The position numbers and the translations under genes are program-made. Of a DNA stretch of 33,718 nt, positions 7,375-15,631 are shown piece after piece. Source of the DNA: Rugamonas sp. (GTDB taxonomy: Bacteria > Pseudomonadota > Gammaproteobacteria > Burkholderiales > Burkholderiaceae_D); NCBI RefSeq assembly GCF_025354735.1, contig NZ_JANXMI010000033.1, forward strand, positions 1 through 33,718. Reading direction: 5' to 3'. Under the pieces are notes generated by a model, which saw only the letters and a list, made by a program, of their open reading frames with translations, ran no database searches and had not been told where the DNA came from. The stretch's first letter is position 1. Every line of letters starts with the position of its first letter.

Positions 7375-7887
7375 TCAGCCGCCCTCATTGATGCCAAATA
7401 GATCAACGAACATCTGCTCGAAAGTACCTTGCGTCAGCGGGACCAGCTGCTGGTGCTGTTTCGGATTGGCGAGCATCCACTCGGCGGATTTGAGCCGCGT
7501 TTCTTCCCTCACCGATTCGTCGGTCGCGCAAAGAAGAAGCATCGCCTTGCCGCGAGGGCCATCAACATCTACCCGGCCATAGCCGCCGATGACGAATGCG
7601 CTGACAGGGCAGATTTTCAACTGCTCCTGCGCCAGGTTAATCTCACCGGCTTGAACTTCATAACTCCCCAGCTCATCGTCTGCGATGATGGCGATGGAAC
7701 GCGAGAGCGTCACCGTGTGATTTTGGATTAGCTTGGATAGCCAATGCTGCATGGTGTCGAGTAGCTCAACGATACGCTGCTGCCACCACAGACGCCGGGC
7801 GATCCAATCTGACCCGTCTTCGGCATAACGCTTTTTCAACTCAGCTGCATGCTGCATCACAAGCACTTCAAAACGGGAAGTCTGCAT
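7375..7887 (-). CDS. Unknown protein, partner of the HEPN gene
   Basis: 170-residue cytoplasmic protein that I do not recognise. The first ~60 residues look helical (RRLWWQQRIVELLDTMQHWL). The second half looks beta-rich, around IGGYGRVDVDGPRGKAMLLL (about residues 100-120). It lacks the GSX10DXD nucleotidyltransferase motif of MNT antitoxins and has no evident DNA-binding motif, membrane segment or signal. The ATG follows AGGTGGAG. It is the first gene of a two-gene unit; its stop is one base from the HEPN start, so coupled expression is expected. By position it could be an antitoxin or a sensor for the HEPN protein. Like its partner it is less GC-rich than its neighbours. Confidence 0.7.
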   Translation of the reverse strand: MQTSRFEVLVMQHAAELKKRYAEDGSDWIARRLWWQQRIVELLDTMQHWLSKLIQNHTVTLSRSIAIIADDELGSYEVQAGEINLAQEQLKICPVSAFVIGGYGRVDVDGPRGKAMLLLCATDESVREETRLKSAEWMLANPKQHQQLVPLTQGTFEQMFVDLFGINEGG

Positions 7888-7912
7888 ATCTCCACCTCGC
7901 TAGCGGCATTCG

Positions 7913-7935
7913 AACTCCACGACTGACGTGGAATT
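7913..7935. promoter_or_regulatory. Inverted repeat upstream of the HEPN pair, possible operator
   Basis: TCCACG (7916-7921) and CGTGGA (7927-7932) form a perfect 6-base inverted repeat around ACTGA, extended by AA/TT beyond one mismatch. It starts 26 bases upstream of the first gene's start codon, where an autoregulatory operator of a toxin-antitoxin unit would be expected. Function is inferred from position only. Confidence 0.4.
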
Positions 7936-7946
7936 ATGCGCCTTCT

Positions 7947-7962
7947 AAAGGAGGAAGATATG
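7947..7962 (+). other. Orphan strong Shine-Dalgarno plus ATG with no convincing gene behind it
   Basis: AAAGGAGG at 7947-7954 is a near-perfect ribosome site, five bases before an ATG at 7960 on the plus strand. The frame that follows runs antisense through the cysteine hydrolase gene (to 8469) and reads like a mirror frame after its first few codons. It may be the remaining 5' end of a gene lost when the neighbouring segment was exchanged. Confidence 0.4.
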
Positions 7963-7980
7963 CACGAACTCAAGCCGGCA

Positions 7981-8604
7981 TCAAGCCCGCTGCACGCCGG
8001 CCAGGAATTCGTCGACGGTCAGCGATGCGTGGCCGAAGGTCGGGTAGGAGATGTCGATGGCGGCGCGGTGCGCTTGCTCGGTGAATTCCGCCACGCCGTC
8101 CTTGATGAAGGTGACGTGGAAGCCCGCTTCCAGCGCGTGGCGTCCGGTGCCTTCGACGCAGGTGTGCGAGGTCAGGCCGGCCAGCACCACATGGTCGATG
8201 CCGCGCGCGCGCAGCTGCTGTTCGAGGTCGGTGCCGATGAAGGAGTCGAACATGCGATGCTGGCTGATGACCACTTCGCCCGCCCGCGGCTTCAATGGCG
8301 GGAAGAATTCGGCGCCGTACGATCCCTTCCAGAACACCTGATTGGCCGCGCCGGCCGCCAGGCGCGGGTGCACGTGCGGCACGTCGTCGAAGCTGTGTTC
8401 ATCCTGGCCGTGCGGCGCAAAGAAAATCTGCACGCCCGCTTCGCGCGCGCCGGCCAGCAGCCGTTGTAGCTGGGCGATCAAGTCGGTCTGCTCCAGCATC
8501 GGGCCGATCATGCCGTGCAGTTTGCCGTCGTCGGCGAGGAAGTCGTTGAGCACGTCGACCAGTATCAGGGCGGTGGTGCGGGCGGGGTAGCGAGGCTGGT
8601 TCAT
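7981..8604 (-). CDS. Isochorismatase-family cysteine hydrolase
   Basis: 207-residue cytoplasmic hydrolase of the isochorismatase/nicotinamidase superfamily. It begins with a strand carrying LILVDVLNDF (catalytic Asp D17). The nucleophile C149 lies in the motif LTSHTCVEGTGRHA, near where members keep a cis-peptide. The position usually filled by the catalytic lysine (strand VVISQHRMFDSF) holds H116, a variant seen in part of the family. The ATG at 8604 gives the usual N-terminus; GGAC lies upstream. It is divergent from a LysR gene 109 bases away, which probably controls it. The substrate is unknown; nicotinamidase is not supported because its metal-site pattern is not obvious. Confidence 0.88.
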   Translation of the reverse strand: MNQPRYPARTTALILVDVLNDFLADDGKLHGMIGPMLEQTDLIAQLQRLLAGAREAGVQIFFAPHGQDEHSFDDVPHVHPRLAAGAANQVFWKGSYGAEFFPPLKPRAGEVVISQHRMFDSFIGTDLEQQLRARGIDHVVLAGLTSHTCVEGTGRHALEAGFHVTFIKDGVAEFTEQAHRAAIDISYPTFGHASLTVDEFLAGVQRA

Positions 8605-8713
8605 GGCGAGTCCATAACGTTGATTGGCGGAGTGGCGATGCAGTCTGCAGTTTGGGCCATTTGTGCTATCGTTACTATCCACTGAATATGAACTACAGCT
8701 ATTCGCCACGCAA
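8605..8713. promoter_or_regulatory. Divergent promoter region between cysteine hydrolase and LysR gene
   Basis: 109 bases, AT-richer toward the LysR start. This is the classical arrangement in which a LysR protein binds between itself and its target. I found no palindromic T-N11-A site good enough to call. Confidence 0.35.
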
Positions 8714-9601
8714 ATGAGTGACCGCTTCCAGGAATTGCAGGTGTTTGTGCGCGCCGCCGACAGCGGCAGCTTTTCGGCCACGGCGCGCGAGCTGGGATTG
8801 TCGCAGCCGTCGGTGTCGCGCATCGTCACCGAGCTGGAAACGCGGCTGGGCGCCAAGCTGCTGTTGCGCAGCACGCGCGCCATCGTGCCGACCGAAGCGG
8901 GCCTCGCTTTTCTGCAAAGGGCCAAGCAGCTGCTGCACGACCTGGAAGCGGCCGACGAATCGGCGCGCGGCGTCGACAGCCTGCGCGGCGTGCTGCGGGT
9001 GGCGCTGTCGTCCATCCTCTGCATCCGCATCCTGATCCCGCGCCTGTCCGAATTCCTGAAGGATCACCCGCAGCTGAAGATCGAGTTCCTCACCTCCGAC
9101 GGCCTGCACGACCTGGTCGCCGAGGGCGCCGACGTGGCGATCCGTTTCGGCCAGATGGCCGATTCCGGCTTCGGCGCGAAGAAGCTGCAAACGCTGGAGC
9201 GGCTGCTGGTGGCGTCGCCGGCGTATCTGCGGCTACGCGGCGCGCCGCTCACGCCGGACGATTTGAAGGACCACGATTTGATCGTCGGCCCGGTCATCAC
9301 CACGGCCTGGCCGTGGACTTTTACGCGCGGCGGCGAAACGCAATCGATCAAGATCGAACCGCGCTTTCTGCTGACGTCCGCCGAAGCGGCCATCGCCTGC
9401 GCGAAGGAGGGGCTGGGCATCGCCCGGCTCACGCGGATGATGGTCCGACCGGAGCTGGCGTCCGGGCAGCTGGTGGCGGTGCTGCCGGACTACGCGCCGT
9501 CGCCGGTCGAGCTGCACGCCGTGTTCCCGGCCGGGCGTACGCCGTCGCAAAAGGTGCGCCTGTTCACGGCTTTCTTGTTGCGCATACTGGCGCAAGAGTG
9601 A
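8714..9601 (+). CDS. LysR-family transcriptional regulator
   Basis: 295-residue LTTR. The N-terminal winged helix-turn-helix (residues about 3-62) contains FVRAADSGSFSATARELGLSQ and SVSRIVTELETRLGAKLLLRSTR, with the TEAG turn after it. The rest is the periplasmic-binding-protein-like effector domain, with SDGLHDLVAEGADVAIRFG and PAYL segments. The ATG at 8714 (MSDRFQELQVF) gives the standard N-terminus; upstream in-frame starts would add an unrelated tail. Divergent from the cysteine hydrolase, its probable target. The motifs place it in the CrgA/AaeR-like branch; the effector is unknown. Confidence 0.92.
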   Translation: MSDRFQELQVFVRAADSGSFSATARELGLSQPSVSRIVTELETRLGAKLLLRSTRAIVPTEAGLAFLQRAKQLLHDLEAADESARGVDSLRGVLRVALSSILCIRILIPRLSEFLKDHPQLKIEFLTSDGLHDLVAEGADVAIRFGQMADSGFGAKKLQTLERLLVASPAYLRLRGAPLTPDDLKDHDLIVGPVITTAWPWTFTRGGETQSIKIEPRFLLTSAEAAIACAKEGLGIARLTRMMVRPELASGQLVAVLPDYAPSPVELHAVFPAGRTPSQKVRLFTAFLLRILAQE

Positions 9602-9768
9602 ATTGCTCGATTGCCGCCATCGGCGCCGAGGCCGAGTTGCGAGACTCCGCTTCCCTTGAGCGCTCTCAAGACCCCCGCGATTTCCCGCATCTATAGTGGC
9701 TGACACCGGATTAATACCGAGACGTCGGCCGCGTGTCGCAGGCGGACGGTAACCCGAAGGGGATACAT

Positions 9769-12597
9769 ATGCCAAACATCGTGGACGCGGGCATGGCGGC
9801 GCTGTCCGTCTTCGGCGGCAACGCGCAACACAACCGCCTGCTGCAAATGAGCTTTCCGCATTCCGACGGCCCGGCCGATGCCGTCCTGCTGGTCAACAAG
9901 GTGCGCATGCGCGAAGAACTGTCGCGCGACTTCCTGATCGACGCCGAGGTGCTGTCGGACGACGCCCGCATCCCGCTCAAGAGCATGATGGCCAAGATGG
10001 TGACGATCTCGCTGGTGCGCGAGGACGGCACGCTGCGCCACATGAACGGCTACGTCGACCTGTTCCGCTTTGTCCGCACCGACGGCGGCTTCGCCTATTA
10101 CCGGATGGTGCTGCGGCCGTGGCTGGCCTTCGCCAAGCTGCGCAAGGACAACGTCTCTTTCCACCACCGCAGCGTGCTCGAACTGACCGACACCACCTTC
10201 GCCCATTATCGGGAACATGCCTGGACCACCAGGATGAGTTTCGGCTACGACGACAAGAAACTGACCTGCGCCAACCAGCACAACGAGACCGACTACAACC
10301 ACCTGCACCGGCGCTGGGAAGCCGCCGGCCTCTACTACAGCTACGAGCACCAGGCCGACGGCCACATCCTGGTGCTGAGCGATAACTCGATGCAGGCCGA
10401 GCCGATCGATGCCACCCATGTCGATGACGGCCCGGACCAGATGCGTTTTCGCGCCCAGGCCGGTTCCGGCGAAGGCGACGGCATACGCGACTGGCAGGCG
10501 GTGCGCCAGCTCGGCTCCGGCGCGCTGACACTGGCCAGTTTCAACTACAAGAGTCCGCAGCCCCGACTGGTCCATGGTTATTCCCTCAACCAGCAGGGCG
10601 ACGTGGCCGCATACGAAGTCTATGAAAATACCGGCGCACACGGCTTTTCGAACATCGGAGACGGCGAAGTGCTGGCCCAGCGCCGCATGGAAGAGCGCGA
10701 CCAGCGGACCCAGTATTTCGAGGCCGGCGGCAACGACCGCGCCGCGCAGCCCGGCCGCACCTTCAAGCTCGCCGGCCATTTCAGCGCGGTCAGGAAGCCG
10801 TCGGGGCCGGACGAGGACATGAAGCCCGGCATCGGTCCGCGCGACTATCTGATTTTGTCGGTCGAGCACACCGCGAGCAACAACTCTCCGGCCGGCCGCG
10901 ACGGCACATCGGAATACAGCAATACCTTCACCTGTATCCGCCGCGACATCCGCTGGCGGCCCGGCCGCCACCACAACAGCCGGCCGTGCGCCAATCCCGG
11001 CGTGCAGACGGCCATCGTCGTCGGCCCGCCCGGCGCGGACATTTATACGGACGAACTGGCACGGGTCAAAATCCAGCTGCACTGGGACCGGCTGGGGATA
11101 TTCGACCAGGCCAGCTCGCCGTGGATACGCGTGATGATGCCGATGGCCGGCCAGTACTTCGGCCAGATGTGCCTGCCGCGCGTGGGGCAAGAGGTGGTGG
11201 TCCAATTCCTCGACGGGAATATCGACCATCCCGTCGTCGTCGGCGTCGTCTACAACCGCGCCAACATGCCGCCGTGGCGTCTGCCGTCGCAGAAGGCGCT
11301 GGCCGGCCTGCGCAGCCGCGAACTGGCCAGCGACGGCGACGGCGGCAGCAACCACCGGATACTCGACGACACCAAGGGGGCCATGCAGGTCCAGCTCAAA
11401 AGCGACCACCAGCACAGCCAGCTGTCGCTGGGCAGCATCACCCGCATCGAGACCTCGGACGGGCGCATGGACGCGCGCGGCGAGGGATGGGAACTGGCGA
11501 CCAACGCCTGGGGCGTGGCGCGCGCGAACCGTGGCATGCTCATCACCACGGAGGCGCGGCCCGACGGCGCGTCCCACATCAAGGACATGGGCGAGACGCA
11601 GCAGCGCCTGAGCGCCGCGCACAATCAGCACGACGCGCTGGCGAAACTGGCCGAGCAATCGGGCGCGCAGGATGCGGGGGACCAGGCCAGGGCGGTGACC
11701 GCCATCAAGGCCCAGAACGACGGCATCAAGGGCGGTGCAAGCGCCAGCGGCGGCTTTCCTCAACTGGCCGCGCCCCACCTGGTGCTGGCCAGCCCGGCGG
11801 GCATCGAGGCCACGACGCAAGGCACCATCCATCTGGCCAGCGAACAGCACACGGCGCTCAGCACGGGGCAAGACTTGTCCATCGCCAGCGGCGGCGGCCT
11901 GTTCGCCAGCGTGCGGCAGGCGTTCCGCCTGTTCGTGCACAAGGCCGGCATGCGGCTGGTCGCGGCGGCCGGCGACATCGACATGCGGGCGCTGTCGGAC
12001 AGCATCAACCTGCTGGCCAAGCTCAACATCACGCAGACGGCCAACCGCATCACCATCAGCGCCAAGGAGGAAGTCGTGATAAACGGCGGCGGCAGCTACG
12101 CCAGGTTCAGTGCTGGCGGCATCGAGCAGGGCACCAATGGCGAATTCGTTGTGCATGCGGCCAAGCATAGTTTGCTTGGGCCGAAAAACATGGATGTGGC
12201 CCAAGTGCTGCCACCGCAAGCGAAGATGGATGGCGAAGGCACGTTTCATCTGAACAGCCACGCGGCGGCGGGCGGCCGCGCCAATGCCGGTTTGCAGTAC
12301 AAACTCTACAAGGATGGTGCCCTAACGGAACAAGGCGTCATGGACGACGACGGCAACATGAGGTTCAAGCACGAGATGGAGAAACAGTCCCAATACCGGC
12401 TTGAGTTGTCGAACGGCGTTGGGTATGCCATCGACCCGGATGACCATGATGAACAGCATGATATGAGTGCCGGTATCGGCTATCACGGTTACGTCAATTC
12501 CGCTGGCTCCCACTCCGCTCAGCCAATGGCGCTTGAGCAGGAAAGAGTGCAGGCGAACCCGTCTCTGCGAGGCGACGACAAACCGTGCACTCAGTGA
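9769..12597 (+). CDS. vgrG: Type VI secretion spike protein VgrG with C-terminal extension
   Basis: 942-residue trimeric spike protein that is propelled with the Hcp tube and carries effectors. The N-terminal half is the gp27-like part; the gp5 OB-fold region contains VKIQLHWDRLG, SSPWIRVMMPMAGQYFG and LPRVGQEVVVQFLDGNIDHP. A DUF2345-type repeat-rich beta stalk follows (about residues 590-800). The last ~120 residues carry LYKDGALTEQGVMDDDGN, which looks like a transthyretin-like adaptor domain of the kind used to load effectors. The ATG at 9769 has AGGGG six bases upstream. The next genes encode a phospholipase D effector, a Sel1 protein and a PAAR tip, so this is an orphan vgrG effector cassette. 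No T6SS core genes are in the window. Confidence 0.95.
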   Translation: MPNIVDAGMAALSVFGGNAQHNRLLQMSFPHSDGPADAVLLVNKVRMREELSRDFLIDAEVLSDDARIPLKSMMAKMVTISLVREDGTLRHMNGYVDLFRFVRTDGGFAYYRMVLRPWLAFAKLRKDNVSFHHRSVLELTDTTFAHYREHAWTTRMSFGYDDKKLTCANQHNETDYNHLHRRWEAAGLYYSYEHQADGHILVLSDNSMQAEPIDATHVDDGPDQMRFRAQAGSGEGDGIRDWQAVRQLGSGALTLASFNYKSPQPRLVHGYSLNQQGDVAAYEVYENTGAHGFSNIGDGEVLAQRRMEERDQRTQYFEAGGNDRAAQPGRTFKLAGHFSAVRKPSGPDEDMKPGIGPRDYLILSVEHTASNNSPAGRDGTSEYSNTFTCIRRDIRWRPGRHHNSRPCANPGVQTAIVVGPPGADIYTDELARVKIQLHWDRLGIFDQASSPWIRVMMPMAGQYFGQMCLPRVGQEVVVQFLDGNIDHPVVVGVVYNRANMPPWRLPSQKALAGLRSRELASDGDGGSNHRILDDTKGAMQVQLKSDHQHSQLSLGSITRIETSDGRMDARGEGWELATNAWGVARANRGMLITTEARPDGASHIKDMGETQQRLSAAHNQHDALAKLAEQSGAQDAGDQARAVTAIKAQNDGIKGGASASGGFPQLAAPHLVLASPAGIEATTQGTIHLASEQHTALSTGQDLSIASGGGLFASVRQAFRLFVHKAGMRLVAAAGDIDMRALSDSINLLAKLNITQTANRITISAKEEVVINGGGSYARFSAGGIEQGTNGEFVVHAAKHSLLGPKNMDVAQVLPPQAKMDGEGTFHLNSHAAAGGRANAGLQYKLYKDGALTEQGVMDDDGNMRFKHEMEKQSQYRLELSNGVGYAIDPDDHDEQHDMSAGIGYHGYVNSAGSHSAQPMALEQERVQANPSLRGDDKPCTQ

Positions 12598-12626
12598 CCT
12601 GGCAACTAATTTGTGAAGGGACTGCC

Positions 12627-14580
12627 ATGGGCAGCATGGATGACAATGTTAAGTTGTACGAGCAAAAACTATCTTACCGCCGCACTGGTGCGCCTTACCA
12701 ATGCCTCACGCAACCGTGGTTCATCCACGCGCCGTTTCTAGTGTACGACCCGCGCCACGGTTGTCATCTTGAGCCGTTGATTTGCGGAGAAAAAGTATTC
12801 GGAAGCATATCCAAGGATCTGAACGCCGCTCAGCATACCGTGGACATTATTACTTGGGGATTCGACCCCGGCATGGTGCTCGTTCGCGGCGCTACTGCCG
12901 AAGATGGAGTGCGTTATGGGGACTTGCTAAAGAACATCGCCACGCGACAGAACCACCCGGTCACGGTGAGACTGCTCATCTGGCACGACGATGCATTTGC
13001 CCAGAAAAAAATGAACGATGCCCCCTGGTTACTATGGCCGGCTTTATCCTGCAATCGGCCAGGGTGAGGCGGGGTTTTATAGTGATGCTCACCAGAAATA
13101 CAACGAGGCGTGGTTTGACGAGGTCACGTCCGGCTCGATACCAACCCTTCAATTTCATATCAGGGAGGTACCTCATAGGGACATGTTGTTAATGATACCC
13201 GGTGAGACCCTTCCCGACGGAATAAGCTTGACCGGCCTATTGACGGCCATGTACCCCGCACATCATCAAAAAATGATACTGATTGATTACGAAGCACCTC
13301 AGCTGGCGTTAGGGTATGTGATGGGACACAACTCCATTACCGACTTTTGGAATGGTCAAGAGCATGTGTTCCGCGACCCGCGACGCGAACGTGTTTATCG
13401 TAAGCCCGAGGCCGAAGTGCTGAAGGCGGCGCAAGGGGATAGCCCGTCGCCCAGAGACCTCGCGTTTGTCTATTTCCAAAGCGAACAGGGCAAAAGGGAC
13501 CACGAAGCGATGGTGAAAAACTATGTGGATAATAACAGCCACATAGCCAAGCCCTACCAGGACGTCTCCTGTCGTCTCAAAGGCCCCGTACTTTACGACC
13601 TGAATCACAATTTCTGTCAGGCATGGGGCGAGTCCACACGCCCGAACGCGTTCTTTATGGATTGGCTAAAGTTCGCGCCCGGTCTCCGGGGCATTGTGAG
13701 CGCGGAGCGAACGGTTGGTGACTTTTTGCATAATGAACTAGACGCCCGCTTCGTGCAGCGGCGCGAAAAAATCGACTGGCGCGCCTACAACCGGCCCGAT
13801 GGTCAACATAGCGTTCAACTGGTGCGTACTCAGCCTCAGCATTTAGAAAAGGGAGTCAAGGAATGCTATGCGAATCTCACGCGACAAATGATGCAATACA
13901 TGTTCATCCAAAATCAATACATTCAGTATGCCACTTGGGCAGAGCACCTCATTCACTGCGTCGGGAATTTGCGTACCGCCGGCTATTTAAAGCCCATATA
14001 CATCTTCATGCTCACCTCCACGCCGGAGCGGGACATGATGGATTCCCCCACCTATGATGTGGCCAGTAGGCTCGGCATGAGCGAGGCCATGAGGGTGGAA
14101 CACGAGAACGCCATCGAGCGTGCGCACAAGGGCAAGGGGGAGCAGCCAATTACCCCTGCGCAGTTAGAAAAACAGGGTATCAAAGTCTTCATGGGTTCGC
14201 TTTGGACATGTGCGCATATCGAAGGCAAGTTGAGGGATACGGATTATGAGGAAATCTACATTCACGCCAAGGTGGCGGTGGTGGACGACGCCGCGTTCAC
14301 GATAGGTTCGGCGAACCTGAACCTACGCAGCATGGCCATGGACAGTGAGCTCAACGTGTTGAGCCAAGCGCAGGATGTCGCATTTCAACTGCGCAGCGAT
14401 TTATTCGCCCAGTGCACTGGGGCTGCGGGACCGGCGCAGTTTGCGAACATGGCGGACACGTTTACAAGATGGCAAAAACTTGCATCCAAGAACGAAAAAT
14501 ATAAAGATGAGGGGAGGCAGTTGGACGGTCAATTGTTGTCTTTCCATGTGGACCGGAAGCCCGGCTCACCGTGCGTCTAG
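12627..14580 (+). pseudogene. T6SS phospholipase D effector (Tle5-like), frameshifted at 13021-13025
   Basis: Phospholipase D superfamily lipase effector, expected to attack target-cell membrane phospholipids. Residues 1-133 are read from ATG 12627 (AGGGA five bases upstream), but that frame stops at 13067. The rest continues in the +1 frame from about 13018 to 14580. The frames join exactly if the C5 run at 13021-13025 had four C. Joined, the protein is about 650 residues with both HxKxxxxD motifs: HQKMILID (13264-13287) and HAKVAVVD (14263-14286), the latter followed by GSANLNLRS. Base composition is less GC-rich than vgrG's. Possibilities are true inactivation, a homopolymer sequencing error, or +1 slippage at CCC-TGG. 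An N-terminally truncated product from ATG 13018 is less likely. Confidence 0.85.
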
Positions 14581-14582
14581 CC

Positions 14583-15209
14583 ATGAACAACTCGCGGCTG
14601 CGCTGGATATCTGCTCTGACGCTGCTGGCGTTATTGGCGGTGGGCGCATTTTTTCTCAATGACAACTTAAAGGAGAACGCCTTGCATGCCCTGCCATATG
14701 GATTTAAGAAATTCAGCTTGTACGACCCGCTGCCCGTCTGCCGTCGCTGGAAGGATAATATGCCGAAGACCCGCGATCCGGCGACGTACCATCTCTATAT
14801 CGAGGCGCGCAAGGTCTGGCGCAGCAAGATAGAGTGGCAACTCACCCGCGACGAGGCCACGCGGATACTCACCGATGTGAGAAAAGCTGCCGACCTGGGC
14901 GACTGGGGTGCACGTGCGCTGCTCGCCCATTTCTATCTTGAGGGGTTGGGGCCGCTCGAATCCAATAATGTGCTCAGCCCAGACCCGTACAAGGCGGTCG
15001 AAATCGCCCGTATGGCTGCGAAGGAAATGCAGCCCTGGGGGCCTTACGACCTCGGTGTCGCGTATGAGCATGGCTATGGCGGTGCGCATTACGACGTCGA
15101 TTTGGCTTGGGCATATTATCTGAGGGCGGCACAACTCGGCAGCCCGGAGGCGCAGATGGCGCTGGCTCAGGCTTATAAGGAGGCGCGGCGCGGGGGGGGG
15201 ATGAGGTAA
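14583..15209 (+). CDS. Sel1-repeat protein, putative immunity protein (N-terminal part)
   Basis: 208 residues from ATG 14583, two bases past the effector stop. An N-terminal hydrophobic segment (WISALTLLALLAVGAFFL) suggests a signal anchor, placing the rest in the periplasm, where Tle5 effectors act. At least two Sel1-like repeats are visible (ARALLAHFYLEG and AWAYYLRAAQLGSPEAQMAL). Sel1-type proteins are common immunity partners of Tle5 effectors. The frame ends abruptly at GGGMR after a G9 run (15192-15200). The following frame continues the same fold, so this gene and the next were probably one gene of about 340 codons. A run of 7 or 10 G would join them. Confidence 0.75.
   Translation: MNNSRLRWISALTLLALLAVGAFFLNDNLKENALHALPYGFKKFSLYDPLPVCRRWKDNMPKTRDPATYHLYIEARKVWRSKIEWQLTRDEATRILTDVRKAADLGDWGARALLAHFYLEGLGPLESNNVLSPDPYKAVEIARMAAKEMQPWGPYDLGVAYEHGYGGAHYDVDLAWAYYLRAAQLGSPEAQMALAQAYKEARRGGGMR
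15192..15200. repeat. G9 homopolymer splitting the Sel1 gene
   Basis: Nine consecutive G, the longest G run I noticed in the window. Reading through with 7 or 10 G fuses the two Sel1 fragments. Such tracts are classical slippage (phase variation) sites and also classical sequencing-error sites. Confidence 0.9.
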
Positions 15210-15211
15210 TT

Positions 15212-15613
15212 ATGCAGCAATGCGCATATCAGCAGGGGCACGGGCCAGCCGCCTACGAACTGGCTTTGGACGCTGGCGTAAATAAGCGGTATCAAGAAGC
15301 TATACGTATATATCAGGAGGGTGTGAAATTTGGGAGCTTGGAGTGTGCCCGAGACCTTCGAATTATGTTTAACGATGGATATTGGGATAAAGGTTCCGAT
15401 GAAGAAAAAGCCATCTTGCGGCCCTTGGGAATTGTAGTGGACTCTGAACGAGAAAGTCGCTACCAAGCTATTTACGACGCATTGGAAATCAACCCCGACT
15501 TGAAGCTGGGCCGACTCGACCAAGTGCTTCCACTGCCGCCAGCGCAACTACCTGCATGGTCTGGTGTTGGCGATGCGGTCACGCCCGAGTCCAACGACCG
15601 CCCCACCTACTGA
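15212..15613 (+). CDS. C-terminal part of the Sel1-type immunity protein (DUF6396-like)
   Basis: 133 residues starting MQQCAYQQGHGPAAYELAL and containing ALDAGVNKRYQEAIRIYQEGV and KFGSLECARDLRIMF. This is the helical tail typical of Sel1/DUF6396 proteins next to Tle5 lipases, as I recall the family. It lies in the -1 frame relative to the preceding fragment; its first in-frame codons overlap the end of that gene. GAGG (15203-15206) sits five bases before its ATG, so separate, coupled translation is possible. Without the N-terminal anchor a separate product would stay in the cytoplasm and probably not protect. Most likely half of a split gene. Confidence 0.6.
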   Translation: MQQCAYQQGHGPAAYELALDAGVNKRYQEAIRIYQEGVKFGSLECARDLRIMFNDGYWDKGSDEEKAILRPLGIVVDSERESRYQAIYDALEINPDLKLGRLDQVLPLPPAQLPAWSGVGDAVTPESNDRPTY

Positions 15614-15631
15614 GATAAAAGGCGAAATGCC

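Noticed and set aside
8605..8713. LysR binding box (T-N11-A)
   Set aside because: T-N11-A pairs occur by chance here; none sits in a convincing palindrome.
9691..12261. 856-codon minus-strand open frame
   Set aside because: It is antisense to vgrG; GC-rich codon bias keeps the complementary frame open. No recognisable protein features.
13005..13011. A7 run as the frameshift site in the lipase gene
   Set aside because: Removing one A brings an immediate TGA; only a change at the C5 run restores a sensible protein.
13018..14580. Independent phospholipase D gene starting at ATG 13018
   Set aside because: There is no ribosome site, the preceding 130 codons belong to the same protein, and one base at the C5 run joins them. 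A frameshifted single gene explains the data better.
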